DNA from: Gayadomonas joobiniege G7
GTDB taxonomy: Bacteria > Pseudomonadota > Gammaproteobacteria > Enterobacterales > Alteromonadaceae
Direction: 5' to 3'
Length of the DNA: 64,000 bases
NCBI RefSeq assembly: GCF_000300815.1
Contig: NZ_AMRX01000006.1
Span: 986,323-1,050,322, forward strand
This document shows, piece after piece, positions 8,817 to 18,532 of this stretch. Made by a program: the position numbers and the translations under genes. The notes beneath the pieces were generated by a model, which saw nothing but the letters and a program-made list of their open reading frames with translations, had not been told where the DNA came from and did not search any database. Numbering within the stretch: the stretch's first letter is position 1; each line of letters opens with the position of its first letter.

Positions 8817-10529
8817 TTATACAAGCAAAAAGTACGCCAATATGATATTTAATAAAAGCATTAAAGCAGTCGCCGTTTGCCAAAAAATTAGTGGATGTTT
8901 TTCTAATAAAGGTGCTTGCTGATACCGTTTTAATAAACGGCTATTGGCTGTTGTTACATCCTGTAGAAACTCAGAAAACGCCTGATACCTGTGTTTTGGA
9001 TGCGGCGCACAAGCTTTTTGTAGGGCTAAATCAAGCCACACTGGGGTATCAGGCCTAACCGTTAGTGCCGATTGGTACTGCCAAAAATTGTAATTAGAGG
9101 GTATTTTATGCTGCAAACCATCTAACTGAAACGGTAAGTGACCCGTGTATGCTTCGTAAAATATCACACCGGCTGAGTACAAATCCGCTTGAAAATTACT
9201 TTGCTGATTAACCGCAAATTCAGGGGCAATATAATCCACAGAGCCGACCGGACAGGTCTCTTGCAAAGGATTTTGAATATCCTGCAAGCCTTCAACCGAC
9301 ACAGTTCCAAAGTCGATAATTTTAACAGCGCCATAGGGATCAATGATGATATTTTCAGGTTTTAAATCTCGATGTACCATGCCATTGCGTTGGAAATATC
9401 TCAATGCATGGATAACTTGAGCCATGATCTCGCGCACTTGATGTAATTGAGGTTTGGGATTTTCTTGCATCCATTTGCGTAAACTTAGGCCTTTAAGATA
9501 TTCGCACAGATGATACATAAAAGGGCTATTTTTAGGGCGTGGAAAAATACGCATGACGTTTTCATGTTCAATACGTCCACCAATCCACTCTTCACGTAAA
9601 AAACCATCTAAGTATTCGGGTGAATCGGCAAAATTTGCCGACGGCATTTTTAACGCGTATTGGCGCTGATGGGTATCTTCCACTAAAAACACATGACTGC
9701 GAGTACCACTAAATAACACTCGACGAACAATAAAGTCATCTATTTTTTGACCCACTTTTAAAACCGGCGGGATCACTAAACTGGTGACCCGGCGGTGGGC
9801 TTCTTGAAGGTTTTCGTGCGGTAACTGATCAACAGATAAAATCAAACAAGACAGGTTATCATTTGATCCCTGCGCTAATGCCAGCTCTAATAATTGTTGT
9901 GCACAGTCATCGGGATCTTTCATTGCGGCAAGATGCTGACAAAATTGGCTGTCAGAAACAAACTCGTGCAAGCCATCAGTGCTTAATAAAAATATATCAT
10001 TCTGATTCAGATCTATGGTTTGATAGTCAACCTCGATATGACTGTCGATCCCCATAGCTCTAGTTAAATAGCTATTTTTTGCGCTGATATGTAAATGATC
10101 GCGTGTTAAACAGCTTAATTGTCCATCACGATACTGATAAATGCGACTGTCACCTAAGTGAAATAAGTGTGCTGTGCAAGATTTAATCACAAGTGCTGAA
10201 AATGTGGTGACCAAAGGATCTTGTTGATCTTGCTGGTTTTGATTATACAGCCAAGCATTTAACGCCGTTAACACTCGAGCACTGGCTTGATTAACCGACC
10301 AAGTTTCTGGCGTTGCAAAATAGTCGTTTATAAACTGAGTTGTGCAAAGCTGAGCCGCTTCTTGCGAGCGTAAGCTGCTACTCACCCCATCAGCAATGGC
10401 AGCCGCGATACCTTTATTTTTTAATTCTGCGTGCTGCCCAACTTGGGCAGCCACCGCATCTTGATTTACGGATTTTGGTCCGGCCGAACTGGCCGCACCT
10501 ATTCTCACCTGAAGTTGAGTTTTACTCAT
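8817..10529 (-). CDS. PP2C phosphatase / Ser-Thr protein kinase fusion, membrane anchored
   Basis: A 570-residue bifunctional signalling protein. Residues 1-240 are a PP2C phosphatase with metal-binding blocks SVNQDA, AIADGVSS, LGDSRIYQYRDG, LLSTDGLHEFV and GSNDNLS. Residues about 265-530 are a Hanks-type kinase with the ATP lysine in YALKMP, the catalytic loop HRDLKPEN and DFG. A C-terminal transmembrane helix (about 545-567) leaves both domains in the cytosol. Its start overlaps the stop of the nitrate transporter gene (TAATG). A kinase gene between nirB and a nitrate transporter gene is also known from Pseudomonas (from memory), so a role in nitrate assimilation is plausible. Confidence 0.9.
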   Translation of the reverse strand: MSKTQLQVRIGAASSAGPKSVNQDAVAAQVGQHAELKNKGIAAAIADGVSSSLRSQEAAQLCTTQFINDYFATPETWSVNQASARVLTALNAWLYNQNQQDQQDPLVTTFSALVIKSCTAHLFHLGDSRIYQYRDGQLSCLTRDHLHISAKNSYLTRAMGIDSHIEVDYQTIDLNQNDIFLLSTDGLHEFVSDSQFCQHLAAMKDPDDCAQQLLELALAQGSNDNLSCLILSVDQLPHENLQEAHRRVTSLVIPPVLKVGQKIDDFIVRRVLFSGTRSHVFLVEDTHQRQYALKMPSANFADSPEYLDGFLREEWIGGRIEHENVMRIFPRPKNSPFMYHLCEYLKGLSLRKWMQENPKPQLHQVREIMAQVIHALRYFQRNGMVHRDLKPENIIIDPYGAVKIIDFGTVSVEGLQDIQNPLQETCPVGSVDYIAPEFAVNQQSNFQADLYSAGVIFYEAYTGHLPFQLDGLQHKIPSNYNFWQYQSALTVRPDTPVWLDLALQKACAPHPKHRYQAFSEFLQDVTTANSRLLKRYQQAPLLEKHPLIFWQTATALMLLLNIILAYFLLV

Positions 10530-12004
10530 TAGGACACTTTAATTAATTCGAGCGAACCATCTTCACGAACTTCTGCCATATGACCCGCAGGCTCTTGCAT
10601 GAACAACAGAGTAACAAAACCTAAAACAGCCGTCGCGCCAATGACCATAAAAAAGGTCGACGCATCTACCATGGCATATATGGTTAAATAAGTCACGGCC
10701 CCAACGTTACCATAAGCCCCTGTCATCCCAGCTATCTGTCCAGTTAAACGACGTTTGATCAGTGGCACTACCGCAAACACTGCACCTTCACCTGACTGAA
10801 CAAAAAACGAACAAGCCATTGCCGCAACCATCGCCAACCAAACCGGCCAAGTCGCATCAATTAAACTCATAGTAAAATAGCCAGCGGCCAAGCCCGCGGT
10901 TAAAATTAATAAGGTCTTTTTACGACCAAACTTGTCAGAAATCAAACCTCCAGCGGGCCGTGACATTAAATTCATAAAGGCATAAGCTGAAGCAACCATA
11001 CCCGCAATGACAGGTGACAGACCGAAAGTTTCGGCAAAAAACAACGGCAACATTGAAATAACCGCCAGTTCAGAACCAAAAGTTGCAAAGTATAAAATAT
11101 TTAACACGGCTACCTGTTTAAATTTATATTGCTGAATTTCAGGCACAGGTTTAACAAAAATTTCCCGGTTAATTTGCCATGCTTTATAAACATCCAAAAT
11201 AAACAGAGCGATTAATCCCGCATAAGCAGTGGTGGCAAAAGTTTGTGAAATTAGACTAACGCCTTCTGGTGACAACTTCCACGTTAACAATGCCAAAGCA
11301 AAATACATAGGTAATTTCATAATAATTAAAAATACAAAATCGCCTTTACTGGTAACTTCCATACCGCCAACATTTTTTGGTCTAAAATAGGTCGATCCCT
11401 TCGGGGTATCACTCACATTTTTAAAATAGACAAAACTCCATAACAAACAAATTACCCCAGTGATCGCCACTGCATAGCGCCAACCATCATCACCGCCTAA
11501 CCAAAGTGCCAACACAGGTAAAGTGAATGAAGCAGCAGCAGAGCCAAAGTTACCCCAGCCGCCATATATCCCTTCGGCTGTGCCTAATTCGTTATGTGGA
11601 AACCATTCACTGACGATTCTTATACCAATAACAAAACCTGCACCGATAAAACCTAATAAAAATCGCGCCAATGCGGCGATTTCGAAAGTTTGTGCAAACG
11701 CAAACATAAAACAAGGGAAAGCACTAATAAACAGTAGTGCTGAGTACACCCGTCTAGGACCAAATTTATCCGTTAACATGCCAATAATTATACGAGCAGG
11801 TATGGTCAGCGCCACGTTCAAAATAAGTAAAGTTTTAATCTGTTCTTTATCTAAGCCTAAGCTGTTGGCAATTGCGCCCATTAACGGCGCATGGTTATAC
11901 CAAACAAAAAAGGTGATAAAAAAAGCCATCCATGACATATGTAGTATTTTCATTTTTCCGGTAAACGAAAATAAATTAAATTTTGTACTATTTTCCACAA
12001 TCAC
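10529..12004 (-). CDS. NarK/NasA-type MFS nitrate/nitrite transporter
   Basis: A 491-residue major facilitator superfamily protein with 12 predicted membrane segments and the nitrate/nitrite porter signature [13 protein letters not shown] (about residues 145-157), plus the MFS loop motif DKFGPRR near residue 63 and SDKFGRKK in the second half. It should import nitrate or exchange nitrate and nitrite at the inner membrane. It follows nirD by 23 bases and overlaps the kinase gene. The cell therefore has both an MFS and an ABC nitrate uptake system in this cluster. Confidence 0.9.
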   Translation of the reverse strand: MIVENSTKFNLFSFTGKMKILHMSWMAFFITFFVWYNHAPLMGAIANSLGLDKEQIKTLLILNVALTIPARIIIGMLTDKFGPRRVYSALLFISAFPCFMFAFAQTFEIAALARFLLGFIGAGFVIGIRIVSEWFPHNELGTAEGIYGGWGNFGSAAASFTLPVLALWLGGDDGWRYAVAITGVICLLWSFVYFKNVSDTPKGSTYFRPKNVGGMEVTSKGDFVFLIIMKLPMYFALALLTWKLSPEGVSLISQTFATTAYAGLIALFILDVYKAWQINREIFVKPVPEIQQYKFKQVAVLNILYFATFGSELAVISMLPLFFAETFGLSPVIAGMVASAYAFMNLMSRPAGGLISDKFGRKKTLLILTAGLAAGYFTMSLIDATWPVWLAMVAAMACSFFVQSGEGAVFAVVPLIKRRLTGQIAGMTGAYGNVGAVTYLTIYAMVDASTFFMVIGATAVLGFVTLLFMQEPAGHMAEVREDGSLELIKVS

Positions 12005-12027
12005 AACCTTTTAGTTTCGGCTGCGGC

Positions 12028-12357
12028 CTAAACGGCCAGCAGTACCTTATCACCTTCAACTTTGACTTGATAAGTCGCTAGTTTTATCTCGGGCTCTTCT
12101 AAACATTCGCCCGATGTCAGCTCAAAGTGTTGTTTATAAAGAGGTGATGCGACCACTAATTTCCCTTTAATGTCGCCGGTAATACCTCTTGAGAGCACAT
12201 TAGCTTTCCCTATTGGATCATAATTTGATATCGCATAAACCTGACTGTCGTTCGCTGGCCTAAACAAAGCCACCTGCTCACCGTTATGGAGCGCACAAAC
12301 GCCAGTGCCAGGTACCAAATCATTTAATTTACAAATTTCTTCCCATTGAGTAGTCAT
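12028..12357 (-). CDS. nirD: Assimilatory nitrite reductase small subunit NirD
   Basis: A 109-residue Rieske-fold small subunit of NADH-dependent nitrite reductase. The usual Rieske Cys/His cluster ligands are absent (SNYDPIG stands where CxH would be), as expected for NirD, which carries no 2Fe-2S cluster. It lies 11 bases after nirB and completes the cytosolic NirBD enzyme that reduces nitrite to ammonium. Confidence 0.92.
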   Translation of the reverse strand: MTTQWEEICKLNDLVPGTGVCALHNGEQVALFRPANDSQVYAISNYDPIGKANVLSRGITGDIKGKLVVASPLYKQHFELTSGECLEEPEIKLATYQVKVEGDKVLLAV

Positions 12358-12368
12358 CTTAAATCCCC

Positions 12369-14927
12369 TTAAACCAGTTCAACTGTTTCAATTTCTTCAC
12401 CTTTAGCCAGTTTTTTGCGCTCAACATCAGTTGCTATGCGTCCTTTTTGTTGGCCGCGCATTTCTACATAAGCTAAGTTGTCATCTGTCGCATCCGAGTT
12501 AATAAAGTGGGCAAAACGTTTCAGGCGCTCTGGGCTTTGCAGCGTTTTTTTCCATTCACATTCATAACTGTCGATAACTCTCGCCATATCTGCTTCAAGG
12601 GTTTCACATAGGCCTAACTTGTCTTCAACAATGATTTCATGAAGATAATCTAAACCGCCTTCTAAATTATCCATCCAGACCGAGGTACGCTGCAATTTAT
12701 CTGCTGTTCGGCAATAAAACATTAAAAAGCGGTCAATATATTTAATGAGGGTTTCGTCATCTAAATCGCTGGCAAATAAATCTGCGTGGCGGGGTTTCAT
12801 GCCGCCGTTACCACATAAATACAGATTCCAACCTTTGTCTGTCGCGATAACACCAACGTCTTTACCTTGTGCTTCGGCACATTCACGGGTACAACCAGAC
12901 ACGCCCATTTTTAATTTATGCGGTGAGCGCAAGCCCTTGTAACGCATTTCTAAATTAACCGCCATAGAAACCGAATCTAACATGCCATACCGACACCAAG
13001 TTGAGCCAACACAAGACTTAACGGTTCGTAACGATTTGCCATAGGCATGGCCGGTTTCAAATCCCGCATCGACTAACCTTGACCAGATAGCAGGCAGTTC
13101 GTGTAACTGAGCGCCAAAAAAGTCAATTCGTTGGCCGCCGGTGATTTTGGTATATAAGTTAAAGTCGCGGCCCACTTCACCTAAAACAATTAACTGTGCA
13201 GGCGTGATCTCTCCTGCTGCTACACGCGGCACCACTGAGTAGGTCCCGTCTTTTTGCATGTTTGCCAAAAACACATCATTAGTATCCTGTAAACCTATGT
13301 GTTTATCGTCTAAAACATATTCATTCCATGCGGTGGCCAGCATAGAGCCAACAGCGGGTTTACAAATTTCACAGCCATGGCCTGTCCCATGACTTTCGAT
13401 AAGCTCAGCAAAGCTCTTAATGCCTTTGGTGCGAACAATATCGAACAGTTCTTGACGAGTATACGCAAAGTGCTCACATAAACTGGTATCAACTTCAACC
13501 CCCATCTCGGTCAGTGCGGCATTCATGACTTGTGTTGTCATGGCCGCACAACCGCCGCAGCCTGTTGCTGCTTTAGTGCAGGCTTTTATGCCACCCATAT
13601 CCGTGCAGCCACCTTTGACCGCTTCGTAAATGTCGCCTTTACTCACATCATGACATGAACAAATTTGGGCAGTTTCAGGCAGCGCATCAACCCCAAGTGC
13701 GGGAGCATCACCCGCGCCTGCTGGTAAAATTAACTGCTCTGGCGCACCGGGAATTTCGATATCTGACAACATCATTTGCAACAAATTGCCATACGCTTCA
13801 ACGTCACCAACTAATACTGCACCTATTACTTTTTTATTGTCAGCCGACACTACCAAACGCTTATATACGCCAGCATGACCATCAAGATAGGTGTAACTTA
13901 AGCAGCCTTCAGTTCGAGCTTGCGCATCACCAATACTCGCAACATCAACTCCAAGCAATTTTAATTTGGTACTCATATCGGCACCGATAAATGCTAAGTC
14001 ACCCCCAGTGATATGTTCCGCGGCAACTTTAGCCATTTGGTAACCAGGCGCAACTAAACCAAAGATTCGGTTTTGCCACAAAGCGCACTCACCAATCGCA
14101 TAAATGTTTTCGTCTGAGGTTTGACACTGATTGTTAATAACAATGCCACCACGAGGCCCAATTTCTAATTCAAATTGTCTGGCGAGTTCGTCTTGTGGAC
14201 GAATACCGGCCGAAAACACTATCATGTCAGTTTCTAAGTAGCTGCCATCAGCAAAATTCATGCGATAGCGGCACTTTTCACCCGCAACAATTTCTTTAGT
14301 ATTTTTTTCAGTATGTACACCGACCCCTAGGCTTTCGATTTTACTACGTAATAATTGACCACCACCTTCGTCTAACTGAACCGCCATTAACCGCGGTGCA
14401 AACTCAACAACGTGGGCTTCTAAACCCAAATTTTGGATAGCGTTGGCCGCTTCTAAACCCAATAAACCACCCCCAACAACTACACCCACTTTACTTTGAT
14501 TAGCTGAGGCTGTAATGGCTTCTAGATCTTCAATGGTTCTATATACTAAACAATGCGGCTGATCTTTACCCGGAATCGGTGGTACAAACGGGAAAGACCC
14601 TGTGGCTAAAATGAGTTTGTCGTATGATTCTTGACGACCTGACGCAGTTGTGATGGTTTTAGCGGCTTTATCGATAGATACAACTTTGTCGTTAACTATG
14701 TATTGCACCTGATTTTCATCATAATAATCCGGCGAGGTTAACATGAGATCGTCAGCACTTTTACCAGCGAAATAAGCTGATAATTGTACCCTATCGTAAG
14801 CCAATCTTGGCTCTTCAGAAAAGGTAATGATTTGATAATCTGAATAGGCCGGGTTTTCAATCATGTTTTCGATAAATTTGTGACCGACCATGCCGTTACC
14901 GACAACAATTAATTTTTGTTTGCTCAT
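12369..14927 (-). CDS. nirB: Assimilatory nitrite reductase large subunit NirB
   Basis: An 852-residue NADH:nitrite reductase large subunit. Order of domains: FAD/NAD(P)H-binding N-terminal half (VVGNGMVGHKF at residues 5-15), two BFD-like 2Fe-2S domains (CSCHDVSKGDI... with CGGC, about residues 420-460, and a second around 485-535), then the siroheme/4Fe-4S core with CVGSTWCRYG and SGCTRECAEA supplying the four cluster cysteines. It reduces nitrite to ammonium with six electrons. It lies between cobA, which makes the siroheme precursor, and nirD. Confidence 0.95.
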   Translation of the reverse strand: MSKQKLIVVGNGMVGHKFIENMIENPAYSDYQIITFSEEPRLAYDRVQLSAYFAGKSADDLMLTSPDYYDENQVQYIVNDKVVSIDKAAKTITTASGRQESYDKLILATGSFPFVPPIPGKDQPHCLVYRTIEDLEAITASANQSKVGVVVGGGLLGLEAANAIQNLGLEAHVVEFAPRLMAVQLDEGGGQLLRSKIESLGVGVHTEKNTKEIVAGEKCRYRMNFADGSYLETDMIVFSAGIRPQDELARQFELEIGPRGGIVINNQCQTSDENIYAIGECALWQNRIFGLVAPGYQMAKVAAEHITGGDLAFIGADMSTKLKLLGVDVASIGDAQARTEGCLSYTYLDGHAGVYKRLVVSADNKKVIGAVLVGDVEAYGNLLQMMLSDIEIPGAPEQLILPAGAGDAPALGVDALPETAQICSCHDVSKGDIYEAVKGGCTDMGGIKACTKAATGCGGCAAMTTQVMNAALTEMGVEVDTSLCEHFAYTRQELFDIVRTKGIKSFAELIESHGTGHGCEICKPAVGSMLATAWNEYVLDDKHIGLQDTNDVFLANMQKDGTYSVVPRVAAGEITPAQLIVLGEVGRDFNLYTKITGGQRIDFFGAQLHELPAIWSRLVDAGFETGHAYGKSLRTVKSCVGSTWCRYGMLDSVSMAVNLEMRYKGLRSPHKLKMGVSGCTRECAEAQGKDVGVIATDKGWNLYLCGNGGMKPRHADLFASDLDDETLIKYIDRFLMFYCRTADKLQRTSVWMDNLEGGLDYLHEIIVEDKLGLCETLEADMARVIDSYECEWKKTLQSPERLKRFAHFINSDATDDNLAYVEMRGQQKGRIATDVERKKLAKGEEIETVELV

Positions 14928-14942
14928 TGGTTTTTCCCCCTG

Positions 14943-15746
14943 TTAAGCTGTCATTTGCGCGATTTGAGCATTAGTGCTGGTTAATGATGCAAACCAGTGC
15001 AAAGATTCAGCCAGCTCAACGACACGCCCGATCACTATCAGTGTGGGCGAGCGTAATTGATGCTGTTTTGCAATCTGCTCCAGATTAGAAAGCTGTCCGG
15101 TAAAGGTTCGTTGATCTTTGCGGCAGCCATTTTCGATTAACGCGGCAGGCATATCTGCGCACATTCCGTGGTGTGTTAATTGTTTTGTGATGTCTGCTAA
15201 GTTGCCAAGCCCCATGTAAAAAACCAAAGTGTGTTGCATTTTCGCCAAACTTGACCAATCAACATCCAATGATTTTTCTCCATGTCCGGTAATAAAGGTA
15301 CAGGCTTGCGCCAGCCCTCTGTGCGTGACCGGGATCCCTGAATACGCTGCTGCACCCACTCCGGCGGTTACACCAGGCACGACTTCCACCTGAATGCCAG
15401 CTTGATGTAGCGCTAACATTTCTTCACCGCCACGACCAAACACAAAAGGATCTCCGCCTTTTAAACGGCAAATTGAATAGCCTTTTTGCGCTTTTTCAAT
15501 CAGCAATTGGTTCAACTGGGCTTGCGGGATACAGTGGTTGCCAGCGGCTTTGCCTACATAAAACGCTGGCGTTTCCGTTGGAAAGAGATCACGAATATCC
15601 TGACTGACTAAACGGTCATACAGAATAATATCGGCACTTTGAATACAACGTAGCGCTTTAATAGTGAGCAAATCAGCATCACCAGGGCCAGCACCAACAA
15701 TTGTCACTGTGCCATGTTTTGGAGCGGGTTGGACTAACTTAAACAT
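14943..15746 (-). CDS. cobA: Uroporphyrinogen-III C-methyltransferase (siroheme synthesis)
   Basis: A 267-residue SAM-dependent methyltransferase that converts uroporphyrinogen III to precorrin-2, the siroheme precursor needed by NirB. Motifs: VTIVGAGPGDADLLT (residues 14-28), VLYDRLVS-type segment, RLKGGDPFVFGRGGEE and GVTAGVGAAAYSGIPVTHR. It lacks the CysG dehydrogenase/ferrochelatase part, so this is the stand-alone CobA/NasF type. First gene of the cobA-nirB-nirD-transporter-kinase set. Confidence 0.92.
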   Translation of the reverse strand: MFKLVQPAPKHGTVTIVGAGPGDADLLTIKALRCIQSADIILYDRLVSQDIRDLFPTETPAFYVGKAAGNHCIPQAQLNQLLIEKAQKGYSICRLKGGDPFVFGRGGEEMLALHQAGIQVEVVPGVTAGVGAAAYSGIPVTHRGLAQACTFITGHGEKSLDVDWSSLAKMQHTLVFYMGLGNLADITKQLTHHGMCADMPAALIENGCRKDQRTFTGQLSNLEQIAKQHQLRSPTLIVIGRVVELAESLHWFASLTSTNAQIAQMTA

Positions 15747-16068
15747 CTTTGCATAAGCCTTTATTCACTTAGATAGTTTTAACTTTGCAAGCCTAATGCC
15801 AGAATGTAAAAACCCGTTTAAAAACACTACAAGCTATTGATTTAAAATATTAAAAAAATATTTTTTATAAAAACAAAAAAGCTAAATTAAATCGATGCAC
15901 ACAATAGATGCACCACAAAAACACATAACGGGTATTTTTTTTACCACTTATTGCACAAAAATAGAGACGGTTGATTAAGTAAGGCACTGAGTATTGACGG
16001 GCATTAACAAAGCAAGAGTTCCTGGGTATCAAAACAATTTAACTGTCGCTCTATTACCAGCGTGGCAC
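15747..16068. other. Upstream region of cobA-nirBD operon
   Basis: About 320 AT-rich bases without a convincing gene. It must hold the promoter of cobA-nirBD. I looked for the ANTAR-type hexaloop pair seen before nrtA and did not find a convincing one here. T-rich tracts (15845-15890 on the complement) are present but without a strong stem. Confidence 0.4.
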
Positions 16069-16103
16069 AAAAAAATGAGTGGCATCCATTAAGCTACCAC
16101 TCA
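16069..16103 (-). terminator. Intrinsic terminator of the porin gene
   Basis: On the minus strand a 7-bp perfect stem (TGAGTGG at 16097-16103 complement, pairing with CCACTCA at 16076-16082 complement) is followed by seven T. It lies 38 bases beyond the stop of the porin gene and separates it from cobA. Confidence 0.75.
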
Positions 16104-16140
16104 CTAATCTTTGATTGATCACCACTAACAGCGAGTGATG

Positions 16141-17301
16141 TTAAAATTTAGCCGCTAATTGTATCCAAGTTTTAGTCACATCCGGTTTAGCTGAATCAGA
16201 TGAAAAGTCGGCAAACTTTAATAACAGACTATAAGTTTTATTAAAACTATAAGCCGCTGATAAATTAATTTCAGAGCCCAAATCGGCCCCGCCTTCGTCT
16301 TCACTATAACTGTGATAAACAGCAACAAAACTGTAAGCTCCATGTTGATAAGCCAACTTACCATAAGTATCTTCTAAGCCATTATCACCCGTCGCTAAAA
16401 ATAAATCTGCCCAACCATTAAATGCATGTTTGGTTGCTAGCGGGGTATTAAAACCATAAGCTCCGTCATCGCTGCCAAGCAATTCATAACCGATTTGCGC
16501 TGTTACCCCTTGTACTTTATAACTTGCATCGAGTGCTAAATAACTTGCATCAAAGTCTCCAACCGACTGAACAGCATAAGACGCATGCAGTTTTATCGAT
16601 GCTAAACTGCCGCTGTAGTCAAAACCATAGGTATCTGTACTATCGGCTGCAGCTTCCGGTTCGTATAAATAAACAAACCCACTTAAGGTATGACCGTCGG
16701 CTAGTTGCATACTGGCCAACAAATTATGCGCCGATAAATCTAAGTTAGTGCCTAAAATGCCATTTACATTATTGAGGTACGAATAATCTACTGAGATGGC
16801 ACCGAGTTTTCCTTGTAAGCGAATTCCGTCATAGGTTTGCATGTTTTGTCGCCAACCCACATGGCCTAAAAATCTGTGATTTAAGTGGGTGATTATCTGC
16901 CGGCCATAAGTTGCAGTAAAATCCGCGTCAGTGTATTGAATAAAGGCCTGATTAACCTCAGTCCCTTCAGGATCTGCCACCACTGGTTGCATTTTAACCG
17001 CATCCGTTGGCACACTATAATTATCGGTTATTGCAGTCACATCATCCATTTGCAGCAAACCACTAAAACCAGATAAGCTTGCGGTTTTATACGTCAGACT
17101 CGTTTTAACAGTGAGCGCATTTGCACTGCTGCCAAAACCATCTTGATCAACGTTTTCGTATCGGGTTCGCACGGCAACTGAGGTTGAGCCTTCTTTAATC
17201 GCTTCGGCAAGGGTTTCTGCTGCCAATGCATTTGGTGTATAAACCGATGCTGCAACTAAAGTTGCCAATAAGGTTAATTTATTTTGATGTGTAGTTTTCA
17301 T
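16141..17301 (-). CDS. Outer membrane porin-like beta-barrel protein
   Basis: The start was placed at the ATG at 17301 (386 residues, MKTTHQNKL), which gives a clean signal peptide ending ANALAAE-like (NALAAE); the upstream GTG/ATG adds only four residues. The mature protein is rich in alternating beta strands with aromatic pairs and ends in Phe (LAAKF), as outer membrane barrels do. It resembles the OprD/alginate-export-like porins. Its place between the nas genes and cobA-nirBD suggests anion or nitrate entry; that is inference. Confidence 0.7.
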   Translation of the reverse strand: MKTTHQNKLTLLATLVAASVYTPNALAAETLAEAIKEGSTSVAVRTRYENVDQDGFGSSANALTVKTSLTYKTASLSGFSGLLQMDDVTAITDNYSVPTDAVKMQPVVADPEGTEVNQAFIQYTDADFTATYGRQIITHLNHRFLGHVGWRQNMQTYDGIRLQGKLGAISVDYSYLNNVNGILGTNLDLSAHNLLASMQLADGHTLSGFVYLYEPEAAADSTDTYGFDYSGSLASIKLHASYAVQSVGDFDASYLALDASYKVQGVTAQIGYELLGSDDGAYGFNTPLATKHAFNGWADLFLATGDNGLEDTYGKLAYQHGAYSFVAVYHSYSEDEGGADLGSEINLSAAYSFNKTYSLLLKFADFSSDSAKPDVTKTWIQLAAKF

Positions 17302-17448
17302 GATCACTCCCATTTAAATATAAAATCGTTTATTAAATTGGTCGTGATGTTGAATGTGGACGCAATAAAAGCATACTGCGCCAAACCTGTGATCGCAAGC
17401 TTTTTTTAATAAAAAATAATCAATAAAATTATCGAAAAAACAAATAGT

Positions 17449-17475
17449 TAAAACCGGGAGGCAGACGCTTCCCGG
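17449..17475 (-). terminator. Intrinsic terminator after nasA operon
   Basis: Minus-strand hairpin with arms CCGGGA (17470-17475 complement) and TCCCGG (17454-17459 complement), followed by TTTTAAC. It lies 18 bases beyond the stop of the TrpD2-like gene and ends the nasA transcript. Confidence 0.7.
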
Positions 17476-17492
17476 GAGGTTAAAAAGGCTAA

Positions 17493-18515
17493 TTAAAACC
17501 AGTATTGGCTATTTCTGTTTTGCCAAAGTTGGCTAGCCTGCTCACGGCATTGCTGAATAATTTTTTCTTCTTGCTGCTCTGTTTTCGCTTTTGCTAGGGT
17601 TTCTAGTTGCTCCATTATCAAAAAAACAGTCAGTGTTGCTTGTACGGCAGCTTCACCATACGCATTGTCAATTTGTTTACACCAAAGTGCTTTCAACTCA
17701 TCTAACTCTAACGCTCTTGGTTTAATTTGCCAGTTGTCTAAAAAAGCTGGCAATTGCACACTCTTACGGACTCCGGCTGCGTAAAAATGCAGCTTCACCG
17801 CTCGCTCTGGGTTAACTTCGATTTCACCGCCTTCACCGCGAAAACACATCACGTTATTTTCGTCACAAATCTTTGCAACTTCAGCATGTCGCTCATCAAA
17901 ATGTCTATGATGAACCCCGTGTAAACTCAAGCGAGCACGGCTTGGATTAAGCATTCGTGCGAGCGTGTTTGCACAAGATCTTAGTGCAAACACTGACCTT
18001 AATTGAATCAGCTTATCCAACGCGGGATGCACACTGGATAGTTCAGCATAACAAACACCATGTTTATCTAATTGGCCTTGCGCTTGCACTCTATTAGTTG
18101 CTGGTTGTATACCAAAATGCGCAAAAACTTCACGCATATATAAACGCTTAGATTCAGGCTCAGCGGTGCCATGAATAAACACTTTTTTACCACTATCAGC
18201 GTAAGCTTTAACGGCCAACAATAACCAAGGTAAATGACGTCTTTTACCTGCATAACAGCCCAAATCTAAATCAACAGGCAGATCTTTATATTCGTCACTA
18301 ATGCAGGCTCTTGCCGCCTTGATAAAACCAGCCAATTCTTCAGGGGTTTCTTCACGCACCCTTAACAGCATTAAAAATGCACCCAGCTGCTCGGCGGTCA
18401 CCTGATCATTAAATACTTGCAGCATAGCGTCTTCGGCTTGTGCTTGATCCAGGGTTTTACCGGCATTTTGACCTTTGCCGATAAGTTTGATGTACTCTTT
18501 AAATTCGCTGCTCAT
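17493..18515 (-). CDS. TrpD2/YbiB-like phosphoribosyltransferase-fold protein
   Basis: A 340-residue protein of the anthranilate phosphoribosyltransferase-like (TrpD2/YbiB, 'glycosyl transferase family') group. The N-terminal helical domain is clear (QVTAEQLGAFLMLLRVREETPEELAGFIKAAR, residues about 37-68). The PRPP-binding GTGGD loop of true TrpD is replaced by GCYAGKRRH, so anthranilate transferase activity is unlikely. YbiB homologues are reported to bind DNA. It starts 17 bases after nasA, so it shares that transcript; its role in nitrate assimilation is unknown. Confidence 0.75.
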   Translation of the reverse strand: MSSEFKEYIKLIGKGQNAGKTLDQAQAEDAMLQVFNDQVTAEQLGAFLMLLRVREETPEELAGFIKAARACISDEYKDLPVDLDLGCYAGKRRHLPWLLLAVKAYADSGKKVFIHGTAEPESKRLYMREVFAHFGIQPATNRVQAQGQLDKHGVCYAELSSVHPALDKLIQLRSVFALRSCANTLARMLNPSRARLSLHGVHHRHFDERHAEVAKICDENNVMCFRGEGGEIEVNPERAVKLHFYAAGVRKSVQLPAFLDNWQIKPRALELDELKALWCKQIDNAYGEAAVQATLTVFLIMEQLETLAKAKTEQQEEKIIQQCREQASQLWQNRNSQYWF

Positions 18516-18532
18516 AAATGCTCTGCAATCTG

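Noticed and set aside
11523..12014. A 163-codon plus-strand frame inside the nitrate transporter gene
   Set aside because: It is antisense to a membrane protein gene; the Pro/Ile/Lys bias is that of a reversed hydrophobic coding region.
13655..13990. A 111-codon plus-strand frame inside nirB
   Set aside because: It is antisense to a strongly conserved gene, with a His/Gln-rich composition typical of shadow frames.
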